64,000 nt of DNA, taken from assembly GCA_013396755.1 (NCBI GenBank), contig VWZF01006750.1, positions 1,072,339 to 1,136,338 of the forward strand, in the 5' to 3' direction. This document shows, one piece after another, positions 34,901 to 47,100 of this stretch (positions within the stretch are counted from its first letter, which is position 1; every line of letters begins with the position of its first letter). Made by a program: the position numbers and the translations under genes. This stretch comes from Sclerurus mexicanus (taxonomy: Eukaryota; Chordata; Aves; Passeriformes; Furnariidae). Under the pieces are notes generated by a model. It ran no database searches. It was not told the DNA's origin and was given only the letters and a program-made list of their open reading frames with translations.

Positions 34901-37900
34901 TGTAGTGCAAGAAGCAGCATTCATGTTAGTGTTCTCTGAGGATGAGATATTGCTTAAGCTCATAGCTTTGTGTGAGGGTTGTGTGTGCCTGTGTTTATAG
35001 AGGTGCATACTGCTGACCTTGAGATGCTGCAACTTCTCAGGTCTCTCTCCCATTGAAGCACAAGAATTCCATAGCCTTGCTTGGAATAGACATAAGACAC
35101 GTGTTGCATTTGGAAACTGATGTCTTAAAACACAAACTGCATCCATTGACAAAATTCGACCCCTTATGAGAAGTGAAAAATCCCAAGACACTGTTTTGGA
35201 GGCTCAGTGCAGCATATCTGCATTCCCGGCTGGGATTTGAGCTCATGGGTCCCAGGGGCACCAAGTCAATACTCTAAAGTAGGTGCATTAGAGCTAAGTG
35301 CCACATTGGCTGCTGCTGCAAAGCCTCATATAAATATTATACCTCACTCTTCAAGGGACAAAATGCTTGGTTTCTGAGTCTATTAATATATAATGAGAAT
35401 ATGATATAATTAATATAGTTTTGATTTTCCTATAAATCCACATTACTAATAAGAATGCAAAGTTATTACTCAAAAAACCTTTTCAACAAATGGCCGTTTT
35501 CACTGATTAAAAATGGAGTTTGTGTTTTAAGCAATATTTATGGATTTACTGTAATTAATGATTATTAGATTATTGAGCTACAAGATAATTAAGAAAAGTG
35601 GTTTTACTTAAACACACATCAGAAACTACATCAGGGAGTTTACATGCATACAATGTCTTTTGTTTTGTTTTTCTTTTTAGCATCTAGAATTTTTGTATCC
35701 ACTTGCAGACTGGAAAATGAAAGACTTTTTGGTTTTTATTAAAAAAAATTTGAACATTACAGATTATTATTCTGTGTGTTGAGGTCATGCAGTGATAACC
35801 CCTGCATCATAAATTCATTTATAATCTGGAACTCCATTGCAAAGGTATTTTCATTTATCCACTAAAGAATTAAAAGTTGATGTATTCACATAAAATGAAG
35901 ATATATATACCTTGGCCAACTTTTGCATATTAATATTGATGCTAACCCACTCTGTGTTGATTGAGAACTGTCTTAAGGTTTTTAATTTTAGCCTTCACAT
36001 GTATATATGTAAATTAGTACAAGACAAAGCTGCATGCTATTTGGATGCGTTCTTCATATTGCTGTACTTGTAGAGAACTCAGTTCAGTTGCTCATACCTG
36101 ATTTTTTTTTTTAATTGCTTAGTGAAGGGTATTTTGTTTTTAAATCTGAAGGGTAAGTTCTTTAATACTTAGTCTTGCACAAGGTTTTTTTCAAAGTTCA
36201 GAGCAGCAGGAGAAGCTGTACCAGATCAAGCCCTGGAAGTGCATCTTGTGATTGGTGTTGTAAACTATAGGAACAATGCAATACTATTCACTGAGGGTCT
36301 GTGCTTGTTATTATTCTACCCCTGTTTGCAATAGCTTTGAATTTATGTGTATTAACTATGTGTATTAACTGGTGTTTTGTTTTTGTGTCCCACCTGCAAG
36401 ACCTGTGCAGTATCCAAAATTTACAGAACCTTCTCTGTAGGGCAATGTCATCATATTGTTTACCTGACATTTTCTGCCATAAAGATCTGGTAGGTGATAG
36501 AACTTTAGTCATGCATTCCTGGAAAATTTGCAGCCTTCCAATGTCATGCCTCAGTTGGGGAGGATTAATAGAGTGCCATGATAGTAATTTGATTTTCTAG
36601 TATATTTCTGTGGGAGGGAAGAGCATCCCAGTGAAGAACCCTGCAAGTGCATGAAGAATTGTTATGGTTGCATGTCTTAACAGGAGTGCTTGTCATGTCA
36701 GTCCTGTGATATTTAAAGTTCAGCTGCCAAGCTTACAGGTAAGGTAATTTCTCCTCTGTAGTGCTTGGATCTGTGACTGTGCAGTGTTAGTGCCGGTAGG
36801 CTCGTGGCCATGGTTAGTCTCTTGAATCTCTTTCCTTTCTTGATATTGAAGCAAGGAAGCATCTACTCTGAACAGAGTTAACAAATGTGGTGGGGAGAAG
36901 TTGATGAAATCTCAAATGAAAGTGTTTTTTATTTATCTTATCTCAGAATATAGTCAATAGATATTATCACATTTTCCTCATTAAGTGCTTCCTCATTTAC
37001 AGGCTATCGGTTTCCTATTCAATCTTGGAGCCAAACAGTGTCAAATAGCAAATGATCTTGAAGTTTACAATTAGGTAGAGTGAAAATGCTGGAAAAGGGA
37101 AGACCCTCAATAATTCCATGGCATCAGAAAATTAAATTTCTGCAATAACAAATTACGATATAATGAGGTCACATTAGAGAAATAAGAGGCCCAGATGCCT
37201 CAATGATTTAATCTGTCTCTTCCTGTAGGCCTGCACCTAATTTTAATGAATATTTTGATAGATAACATATTTGCTTCAAAATAGGTCTTTAAAGACAGTT
37301 GTGAGAGTATTATATTTTAAAGATGCTATGATAGAAATTCATTTCATTAACTGCCTGATAAGAAAGAATTACTCTACAAATGCACTGGTATCAGCCATAC
37401 TATTATGACCCATCTGCTCTTATTGAATGAAGTGACAGTAATATATCTTTATTGGTCTCTTCCTTGAATGCTGTAGAGGCTCATTTTCCTTGTCTAATGA
37501 AAAGCCAAGTGACACTAATAAAACAGGTACTGTATATGCCTGAACTTCAGCAGAGGAAACAGAACATCAAGTAAAAAGCTCTGTAAAGGAAATAGCAGGT
37601 GTAAATATACAAGAGAGTCCAAAAAAAGAGAGCAAAATAACACAGAAATTAATTTTATTTTCTATTAATCAAATATGGATTTTGATCTAATGGCAAGGGC
37701 CATAAGAAACTCTGAAGCAGAGATTTGTTGCCTTTTTGAGATGAGCTACTCAGTTGAAGAAAAATGGATCTTGTTCAGTTTATTTATTTATATCACAGCT
37801 CTGAAAACTTTCCCTAGCTACTGTGATGTTACCTGAGGGCCAAACATAAGGCGATCTGTTCTGAGTGGTCTTAGGTGGGGTGTGGGAGCCCTGCTCATTT

Positions 37901-39029
37901 TTGTTTGATCTCTTCAGTTCTGATGCAGTGAAACAGTGCTCATCACTCTGATATTCAGCTTGTTGCTGTGTGATTATCATTCCATTCCCAAAGTCCACAT
38001 TTTATCTTGTGTTGCAGTTTAGCTACACACTTTCAAGTGCATTTGCTTTTAATGGAAATGGTAATGATGCAGCAGGCATGCAGACACACCAAGTTTAGAT
38101 AGTTGTATTTAAAAAAAAGATAATTTTGCATGCCTTCTGAAGGGACATGCACTTCAGATCTCTATCTGCTGAGATGCCTGCTGGGTCTCTGTTCCCATGC
38201 ATATGGGCATGCCATTCCTTGCAAGAAAATTCAGAAGTGGCCAAAGGCACCTAAAAATGGGACTTATTTTAAGAATAAATTTTGATGTAGTCTATTGAAG
38301 GCTTTGAAAATAAGCTCTGACCTGACCTCAGGGAGAAGCTAACAGAGCAGAACAAAGGAACCCCTTGTCTTCTTGGGAATATGTGGTCTGAATTATACAT
38401 TCAAATCCTTGTATCATGACTAGCATTTCTGCAGATGTGGAAGACATACAAGGGTACCATGAAAAAAAGATCACAATCTCCTACAAGACTGTTCATGTCC
38501 AGGGCATGTTTTCTGTAGCTGACATTTGAGAATCTAAAAAAAGTTATCTCTAAGTGTCCCCTTAACCTCAGTAATCTGGGAATTTGATTTACTGCCAATA
38601 AAATAGAGCTTTCCAAATGATTTAGATCTTCTTTTTTTGTCTTTCTAGATTCATATGGTTTGGATTCAATTCCTTATGAATGTAGTAGGCATTTATATAG
38701 CTGGCTCTTAACTGTCTGTGTAGAAACTACAGAAATTTACAGGTATACAAATATCTCTAAAAGACTGGTGAAGCTTGACAACCAGAAAACACCTGAGTTA
38801 AAGTATCTTACAGTCTTATGTTTGCAAACCGTGTACATGCAATACAATAAAGTACATGATCCACAACAGTTTTTCTTCATCCTCTCCTGATGAGGGGTGT
38901 CATATGTCATTTAATGCTCAATATCCAAAAGCTGAGCTGAGCACAAATGTATTCCTTTCTCAGGGTCTTTTATCTGATTCTGTGTCTTCTTCGTAGATAT
39001 TAGTGAATTTATTTATACAGCACACCAGC
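28903..39029. other. Long non-coding stretch
   Basis: About 10 kb without a gene I can support. Open frames reach 130 codons (34799-35191 minus) but match nothing known. Small structures: a perfect 7-bp hairpin at 31829-31843, an AATAAA followed about 20 bases later by a 13-A run near 32691-32728, and a perfect 2 x 13-bp tandem repeat at 36345-36370. Confidence 0.5.
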
Positions 39030-39100
39030 CAGGTAATAGGATGGTGTCTCAGTTTACAAATTTGGAAGAGAGGCACTGAGGCTAAAGCCAAAATTGCCCT
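39030..39100 (-). repeat. Possible MIR/CORE-SINE-like fragment
   Basis: GTCTCAGTTTACAAATTTGG followed by an AGAGAGGCACTGAGGC block resembles the antisense of the MIR core (CTCATTTTACAGATG...GGCACAGAGAGG). It is short and diverged, so confidence is low. Confidence 0.35.
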
Positions 39101-41852
39101 ATATCAATTCATTTTAAGAGGCTAATTTTCAAGACTAGAACGTAGTTTTTTGTGTGAATTCTGCTGCCTTTTATGTGTTCAGAGCACAGTTCATATCAAA
39201 CTTTTGCAATTATTAGAGTTCAATACTCCAGCTGTTTCAGATTGGACACGCAGAAAATGAAAGAGGAGTGATCACAGAGAAAGTTTGCACAAATGCTATG
39301 ATCAACGTCACACTGAAAAACTATGATCTAGACATAGGAAAAAATCAGAGATCAAGATGATAGTCAAGGGACTTAATCAGGAAGACAGTTTCTCTTCTGG
39401 AAATTTCCATCATGTTTTACCTCACATATGCCTTTCTCAGAAACCAGTCAGAGATGGGAGTCCTTCGCATAACTATCTGCTTCACTTTGATACATCCTTA
39501 GGACATGATCCGTCTAGTAAATTGCATGAGGCAGAAGTACTGCAGTTGAACATGATATGCCGTATTTATCACGTAAAGTCATACAATTAAATATATTCTG
39601 ATAATGTATATGTGTTTGTGCAGGTTGTAGGTTATCTAAAGACATGGTTTGATACATTTCACAATTTTGTGTTCTTTACCTTGTAAAATTCTCAACAGTG
39701 TGTTGGGTTTTTTCCTTCTTAACAACAGTTTTCTAAGGTAAAAAAAAATTAATTCTCTTCTGCAATCACAGTTAGCCCATTATTCCCCTCCCTCTCTCAG
39801 AATCAGCAGGGACTTTAGGTAGCAAAACACAATTGTCTTCATTCATTGAGCTATCAGTGTCTTTTAGTAGCTCTAGACCAGGAATTTAAATGTTTACCTG
39901 GTTTCTACCTCTTCCTTGTTTCTCATCTCTAATGGGTAGACCTCTTAATCTGATTCAGAGTCCACTTGCAAGGTCCAAAACAGGCCAGCTGCCAGAATTA
40001 AATGCAAAATATAGTTAAAATAAAGGGCACAATAGGAGGTATCTCTTTAAGAGGCTGCTTTTAAAAGTCGCTTCTGACAAGGAGTTACACCCACTTTGAT
40101 CCTTTCAGCACCTTGAAAAGGCACATGATTCTGCAATTTGTTGTGGCAGCAGAAATAGGGCATCCTATGTCAAAGACTGTAAGCCTAATTCTGTCATTAT
40201 TAGCTTACAATAGCTAATAAAAAATTCAATATCTGAACACTAATGGCAACACTGAAAACAAGTTTATGATCACAACCTTGTCTCCCTTTACTGCTAGTTC
40301 CTCAAATAATTTTCCTATTCATTGAGAGGGAAGCTGCAGCGGCAGACATGCTTGTAGTGTAGTGGGCCTTGCTGCTTGGCATGTGAGCTTCTTGGACCCT
40401 CAATTTGAAGGAAAAAAAGAAATCACTTCTCTTAATTTGTTATTCTGCTATTTTTTTACCTCTTTGATTTTGATTCCAGTGTGTACATACTTAATATCTC
40501 AGACATTCTTCTCACCAGTATTGTTTCTGATAGCAATTCTTCCTTCATGTTTCATTGTATGCCATGTTAGAAACTTCATTTACTTTGAATGTCTCCTCTT
40601 CTATGCTTGTGAGGCTTGTCATTCATAGGTTAATGCTGTAAAGTGAAGTTGACAGCATTAAGTACGTGCTTGGATATCTGCCTGAGTGTGCTGTTTATCT
40701 GCCCTGATATCATGTTCATGTTTACCTAGTGAATTTGCCTTAGTTAGCTGTTCGGTACCTGATCTTCCATTCTTGCCTTTGTATTGTCTCGAACGTATAA
40801 TTTTTCTGTCTACACACTCCCTTGATTACATTTTAATCTGTTCTGGAGCTCCCAATTTGAGTGGTCAGTGTTCCCTCTGTTTTCTGCTTCCTTTTTTGAG
40901 TACACAGTAGAGATGTATCTTATCTGTTCAACAACTTGTCTGCATTTTGGTGCATACATGACTTCATCTCCAGACTTTTACACAGAAAATGTCAGTACAA
41001 CCCACCAGCTTGAACCTCAGGCAGAATATATCCATCTTTTTAAAAAGCCCAGAACTGTACCTCTTGAAGTAGAAGAGACATCCTTTAATTTTGTTTCTGA
41101 GCACTAGCTTTTTAACTGTATTGTTCGGAAGAGGAATAGACAGCAATGATATGAACAGCCAAATAATCAGTATCAGTCCAGTAAAGTGTGACAGCTCCTC
41201 TCACTGCATTATGGGAATAGAAGCACACATTCATCCAGTGCACATATTCTATATTAACTGATGAGATATTTTTTGAACAAAAACAGCATTCCCACTGTGT
41301 GTTTGCAACTCATTATATCCAGGAATGAAGCCACATACCCTCTTAGAGTTGCATCTGCTACAAAATGCAACAGCTTGTCGGCTTTCTGTTTGCTGTGTGT
41401 ACTTCAATCTGGTGCTCTTCTGTCTGTGTTGAACTCATCTTAGACTCTCAGTCTTGTCAATTTCTCTGTGGGATGAAACAGAGCTGCATTGGAATTTTCT
41501 CTTTCTGCCCCTCCGCATGAGACTCAAGGAAATGATATTAGACTGAGGAAGAAAACCAAGACCCCTTAAAAAACTTCTTGATTTAAAAGGAAAATGAGAT
41601 CATTTGTGCACAAGGGAGAATTTACTTCACAGAAGCCACTGTGCTGCAGTGTGGCTCCCTTCCAGCAGAAATCAAGGCAAACGATGCAGAAGCATCCCTG
41701 ACCCATGCCATTGCCAGGGTATGCACAGAGAACTGGGATGCTAGGAGAGTTCCTGGGTCTGTCAGTTTATGTGTGACTACAGTACAGCTCCAGTTCCTGT
41801 GACATTTCTTTCCAAAAGACAAAAAGTGACTACTGACCATCACACTAATGAC
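39101..41852. other. Non-coding stretch
   Basis: No gene or clear repeat recognised up to the CR1 at 41853. Confidence 0.55.
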
Positions 41853-42545
41853 TCACAGAATCACACTGAGGTTGGATGACACCTCTGGAGACTTAATAGT
41901 ACAACTTTCCTGCTCAAAGCAGGGTCAGCTAGTCTGAGTTTCTTTGAACATGGAAAAGATGAGTTTTGGATATCATCAAGAGTGATGACTCCACAACTTG
42001 TCTGGGCAACCTGTGCTACTGTTTGACCACTCTTGTAGCCAAAAAAACCTTGGTCTTTACTTTTAAATTTGTGCTTGTTGCCTCTTTTTACTGTGTACTG
42101 CTGAGAAGAGCCTATCTTTGTCTTCTTTACTTCTTTCACCAGGCATTTACACATTGGTAGGATTCCCCCCCCCTGCCCCGAGACTTCCCTTCTTCAGGCT
42201 TCCCTTGTATGTCAGGTGCTTCAGTCTCATATTAATTTCTGTAGCCCTTCTCTGGAGTCTCTTTGCTACATCCATGTCTATTTTATACTGAGGAGCGCAG
42301 AACTGGACCCAACGTGCCAGATGTGTCCCAGTAGTGATGAGCAGAAAGGAAGAATGACTTCCCTTACCCTGCTGACAAAGCTCCGCCTACTGCAGCCCAG
42401 GATGCTGTTGACTGCCTTTTCTGTGTGGGTGCTTTGGTGGAGCATGGTCAGCTTGTTGTTCCCCAGAATACCAAGACCTTTTTTTGGAGACCTACTTTCC
42501 AGATAGTAGGCCCCGAGTTTGCCCTGGTACCTCCCAGGGACTATT
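41853..42545 (-). pseudogene. CR1 ORF2 C-terminal and 3' region remnant
   Basis: The minus strand keeps a 102-codon open frame (42278-42586) that bridges the deletion junction and encodes CR1-like blocks: LGAYYLES, KGLGILGNNKLTM, AVNSILGC and REVILPFCSSLL. Downstream come the noncoding CR1 3' blocks. The matching region in intact CR1 is the end of the reverse-transcriptase ORF. This remnant is not functional. Confidence 0.82.
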
Positions 42546-42549
42546 CTTG

Positions 42550-43225
42550 CAGTATCCTGAACTTCACCATCCCATGGTCTCTGCAACCAAAGCTTTGTCT
42601 GACCTTCACACCCCCCACCAGCTCTTCCCTGCTTTTAATTATGAGGTCCAGCAGATCACACCCCATAAATGGCTTCTTCATCACCAGTGTCAAGAAAGTA
42701 CACACTCCAGAAACCTTCTGTATTGCTTATGCCCTGCTGTGTTGTTCATTTAGCAGATACTGAGTTTGTTAGTGTCCCATGAGGACCAGGGCCTGCAAAT
42801 GTGAAGCACTTTTCTGAAAAAAGACTCTCATAATAATTCTTCCTGATCATGGTTCTGTAACAAACAGCCATGAGAATGCTGCACATGTAGTTTTGCCTGC
42901 TAATCTAGGTCCATAAACTCTCAGATGGCTCCTCATCTATCACAAGGCAGAGTGAAATGAATTCCTGTTCCACTCTCATGTGCAAAGCAACTCCACTTCT
43001 CACCATCCTGGCATGTTCTTCCCAAAGGGCCTTTGTTCAGTCACTGCATTGTTCCAGTCATGTGAGCTGTGTCACCACATTACCAAGACTCCGATGAAAT
43101 CAATATAATCCTATATAGCCCTACAATTGCACACAGACCTCTTAATCTCCCTCTTTGCTCTCCATCCTGCATGTGTTAGTGTACAGGCATTCCAGAGAGA
43201 CAGTTATGACTATTTTTCAAAAAAA
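42550..43225 (-). pseudogene. CR1 ORF2 endonuclease (APE-type) remnant
   Basis: On the minus strand the start of the endonuclease is visible near 43160-43200 as CLYTNTCRMESKE, corresponding to the LKCLYTNARS...NKQEEL start of bird CR1 ORF2. SSHDWNNAV near 43045-43075 corresponds to the SSHDWN motif. The plus-strand text around 42720-42800 (GCCCTGCTGTGTTG, CCCATGAGGACCAGGGCCTG) fits later endonuclease blocks. Stops and frameshifts make it inactive. It ends abruptly near 42550, where CR1 reverse-transcriptase sequence should follow. Confidence 0.85.
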
Positions 43226-43249
43226 GTATGAGAATTTCCTCCATTTCCT

Positions 43250-44140
43250 GTAGATACTTCCTTATCTGTGTACATGTACTTGGGATGGACTCCCTTCTGC
43301 CCTGTTTTGATGATTAAAAGTCTCTCTTTGCCACACCACTCTGCATCCTTTGCTAACCAAACCAGTCCACCTCTTCCAGGGGATGACATCATCATGACCC
43401 TTATCACTCCCAGTTGAAAGTTCTCCTCACCAGGTTGGCCAGGTTGTTGACAAAGGTTCCCTATTTGGTCAGGATCCTATCTTTTCCTGGCAGTTCTTGA
43501 ACTTCAAAGAAAATCCCAGCGTCCTAAAATTCAAATCCCTATTTTCAATCCCAGCTGTGCAAACATTTCTTGACACACAGAATTGTGAAATCCATCCACT
43601 CCTCCCTGAGTCCTTCTCCAGCATGTCCAGAGGGACTCCAAATGATCTTCATATTCTTGACCCTCATCCCAGAGCCACATAATCACTCTTGACATGATAC
43701 AGACCTCCTCTGGCAGTACTGTAGGTGCCCATGTAGAAGAGCAGTGGCGTTCCTAGCATGAGGGCCAGATAAGCCTCCACAGTGTCCCACATCTAAGTCC
43801 CCAGTGAGTGTCAAAACTCTCTGGACTTCAGATCAGGCCAGCAAAGGGACCTCTGTTCCCCATTGCTGCCCCTGGCTCTTCCCTCAGTGCTGCCATGTGA
43901 TGTCTTGCATCACCAGCTCTGGTCATACCACTGAGGTAAGGTTGGGGCTTTGTCTCCATGACAACTCAAATAAGATCCAGGAGACCTTTCTCCTCACCTC
44001 TGATGCCACATAGATTCTCAACAGTGCCCACCTCCTCCGGGCAGGTAGCTCATCACCCTTGTTCTCAGTCTCTGCAAGAACCTCAGGCTTCCTTGCAGCC
44101 CAGCTTTGAGAGGCAAATCTTACTCTCAGGAGCTTGATCT
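43250..44140 (-). pseudogene. CR1 ORF1 with esterase domain, remnant
   Basis: CR1 ORF1 encodes a GDSL/SGNH-like esterase. Minus-strand blocks seen here: FYMGTYSTARGG near 43707-43745, matching the esterase FHVGTNDTA block, and, in plus-strand text, CTCCTCACCAGGTTGGCCAG near 43424-43443 and CCAGAGCCACATAATCACTC near 43670, both familiar from the antisense of this ORF. Many substitutions and stops. The N-terminal part toward 44140 is only weakly recognisable. Confidence 0.75.
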
Positions 44141-47100
44141 GAGCCTAGAAGACTGAGGTTTGTGTCTTCATACATCCTTACACTGTTACAGACCCAGTCA
44201 TTCCTTCTATATACACAAACTGTAATTTAAATACATAAAGCCCTTTCAGATCCCCAGACAGATATGGAAGGGTTTTTGTCCCTAATATGATCAGCTTGAA
44301 CAATTGGGAATATGCAATTTATCTAAAAAGGCTTTATTAGTTTTTTTTTTAATCTTTGGAGAATTACTCTATCAGCTATCTTCAACTCCTGGTATGTAAA
44401 ACTGGAGATAATACTGTGGATCACTGGTGTTTTCTGACAAATGTGTGGTTTTATTCAGTCATGTTTGTTAAAATGCTTAACTGTTTTGATTAGCCTAATA
44501 GAAATACAACACCGAAATAAACTTTTCAAAATATTTCCACAATGCAGGATGTTATATAAAACTGTCAAAAAATGTGTTGGCATTGTACTGATTTTTGCAG
44601 GAAGGCAAGCACAAGTACTTATTTTGAAGAGGATAGAATACAGAAGGATCAGAGATATGATTTCATTCTCCTCTGCAATCCTCCTTCCAGACTCCTAAGT
44701 CTCTCACAAAGCAGATGTCATTTTGAAGATTCAAAATAGAAAAACACACAAAAAAATCAGCATTCTTAAAGAATTCTGCTATGTTTTATTCCCATTTGCC
44801 AGTAGAAAGCATGTGTCTTGAATACTAATTACATATTATTTTAGGAAGGCAGAGGACTTCATAAGGCAGCTGTGAAGCAAACTGCAAAACAGCACCACGG
44901 TATAACCTCTTTGGTTCCAATGGCTGGTGCTTTTCTGTAATCTCTTCATATTACTGCAGCTGTTATTTAGCCGTCAGAAGCTTAAATGACACATAAGAAA
45001 CCTTAAGAATAAGGCTCAGTTCAACAAAATTCTATATTTAGTCTTATTGGTAAAACTACCAGAATAAGCATTAGAAGCACTGAGATCTTCCATTTCTGAA
45101 TCTCTGATTTTGCAGGATGAAGCCAAAGAAACCCAGGCTGCTCCTTAAAGGAGGTGCCTCTCATCTGTGTTGTAGCCAGTGTCCACTGAAAAGTATTTTC
45201 CTTGACTTCATAAGGCTTTGATAGGAGCCTCCAATGGAAAGTGAAGAAGAATAGCTGGATGACTTCCAAGGAGTTGCTCTAGAGTGATGGCTCTCTGAAG
45301 TCGCTTTTTTCTAAAAGCATCATATTTGTGTAATTGCTCTGAAAAATGTGACATGATGGCCAGATTTCACCAAGAGACTATATCATCCCTTGATACTACA
45401 GACTATAATCTCCTAGTACTACAGACTGACTTAGCATGTCTGTGCCTAAAAGTAGGCACAGAACCGCCTATCCTTTCTGGTCTTAGGCCATTTTCTATAA
45501 ACTGTTAAAGAAAAAAGAAGTATGTATGTTGTTCTCAAAGTTGATACTTATCTGATGATATCTCTAAGTTGGCTGGAGCTGCAGAAGAAAATACCATTCC
45601 TGCAAAATCACGTGACTCCTGGTGGTAACTATTTTTCTCTCCTCCCTTTCTTTTCTTTTTCTTTTAATCTCTCTTTCCTTTCTTTTCTCTTTTCTTCCTC
45701 CTGAGGGTAACTTAAAGACAATGGGTTGTATTTCACTAAACTGGTGGTTGGTGTTTGCTGGATGATTTAGTGTAATGCTCCTCCTTGGTTGTTTGTTACT
45801 CCTGTAAAAACCTTTTGCTAAAATGCTTATTTTCTCACTAAATTATAAGAAGTTCCCTTGGGAAAAAGTATACAGATTTTTCTCTTTATGCAGTTCAAGG
45901 TGTCAAAGAACTAAGACTCTGTGAAAATTTTGCATGGGCAAACTAATGGGAGTCTAAATATATGTAAACTGCCCTGGGCAGTGTGTGGCTTGAGACTTGG
46001 TGCTTTACAAGTGCCAGCTGAGTTGCATTGATGCAGACCTCCCTCTTTGTTTCCTGCACTCTTCTAGACACTGCAGATGAGCAAAACTCAGACCCCTGAG
46101 AGCAAGAGAGTGAGCTGCTATTCCAGTACTGTTATTTTTAACCAACACTCAAGATACCTGCAGCAGAAGTGCCATTTTATAAAAGATATCATTTAACACT
46201 ACCCCATCCACCAAAAGACTCACAGACATTCCCAGAGTCCACTTGCTACTGAAAATTCTCTTGGTACAGAGAAACTGCAGTTAGTACAGCTCTAGATCTC
46301 ATCAATGGAATAGACTTTGTTGAATTTCTTTCTATGCATACCAAGTATGCATAGGGGGAAGAGATGCACAGACCCTTAGCCTGTGGAGCAGAGTTTCTTT
46401 AACTTTTATCTCAGTCACAGCCTTGAGAAGCTTATCCAGTTTCCCCTGCTTACCGTATTAAATGCAACTGGAATCAAAACTGATCATTCCCAAGGGCTAT
46501 TGCCCACAGCACACAGTTCAGGTTAAGCAGCTTGCAACTTAGTTTGGTTTTCAAAGGCTTTGTGTTTCTCAAAGTCAGTAAGAGCCAGATACATCACCAG
46601 GTAAACTAAACATTGGATTCACTACGAATTCATCTTGAATCCTCTGATAACACCTAGTATCTATGGAATGGGTGGTACAGATTTTCAGTCCTTATTCTTA
46701 GTCCTGGTCTTTTTGCAAAATGAAATATGTAGGTTGAAAAGGTGTGCATATAGAACTGTTTCAGCACAGAGAAGTGACATGGGGCACACAAGAATATTTC
46801 TCAAGCCACCTATAAATGTACTGTAAAATGCGGTGTGGACTTTTTATTTGGTCTCATGAGGAAGCAAGCCAAGAATATGTTGAAACTTCTGTCATTATGT
46901 GGTTGCATTGTAACATGTTAGGAAGATGAATAATGTTTTTTGGAAGGACATTTCTTAAAGACACTATGGTAGCTTACATTATTAAAACTGGTCGTTTTGA
47001 TTTTATAAATAGTGTCAAACGTATCCCAAGACATGTTTAATTGCCAATGGTAGAAAATCCTCACATGGTACTTCTTTGCTGGTTGACCCAACATAAACTC

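Larger units (their letters stand above)
41853..44140 (-). mobile_element. CR1 LINE with large internal deletion
   Basis: About 2.3 kb on the minus strand. Its 3' end at 41853 reads on the plus strand TCACAGAATCACACTGAGGT. Moving up in coordinate: the 3' terminal region with the ORF2 C-terminus (41853 to about 42545), the ORF2 endonuclease (about 42550-43225) and ORF1 with its esterase (about 43250-44140). Full-length CR1 is about 4.5 kb. The reverse-transcriptase domain that should lie between the endonuclease and the C-terminal region is absent, and the junction is near 42548. All frames carry stops and shifts. The 5' boundary near 44140 is approximate. Confidence 0.88.

Noticed and set aside
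34799..35191. 130-codon minus-strand frame
   Set aside because: No recognisable family; overlapping frames on the opposite strand are of similar quality.
42278..42586. 102-codon minus-strand frame as a host gene
   Set aside because: It is the C-terminal ORF2 remnant of the CR1 copy, running across its deletion junction.
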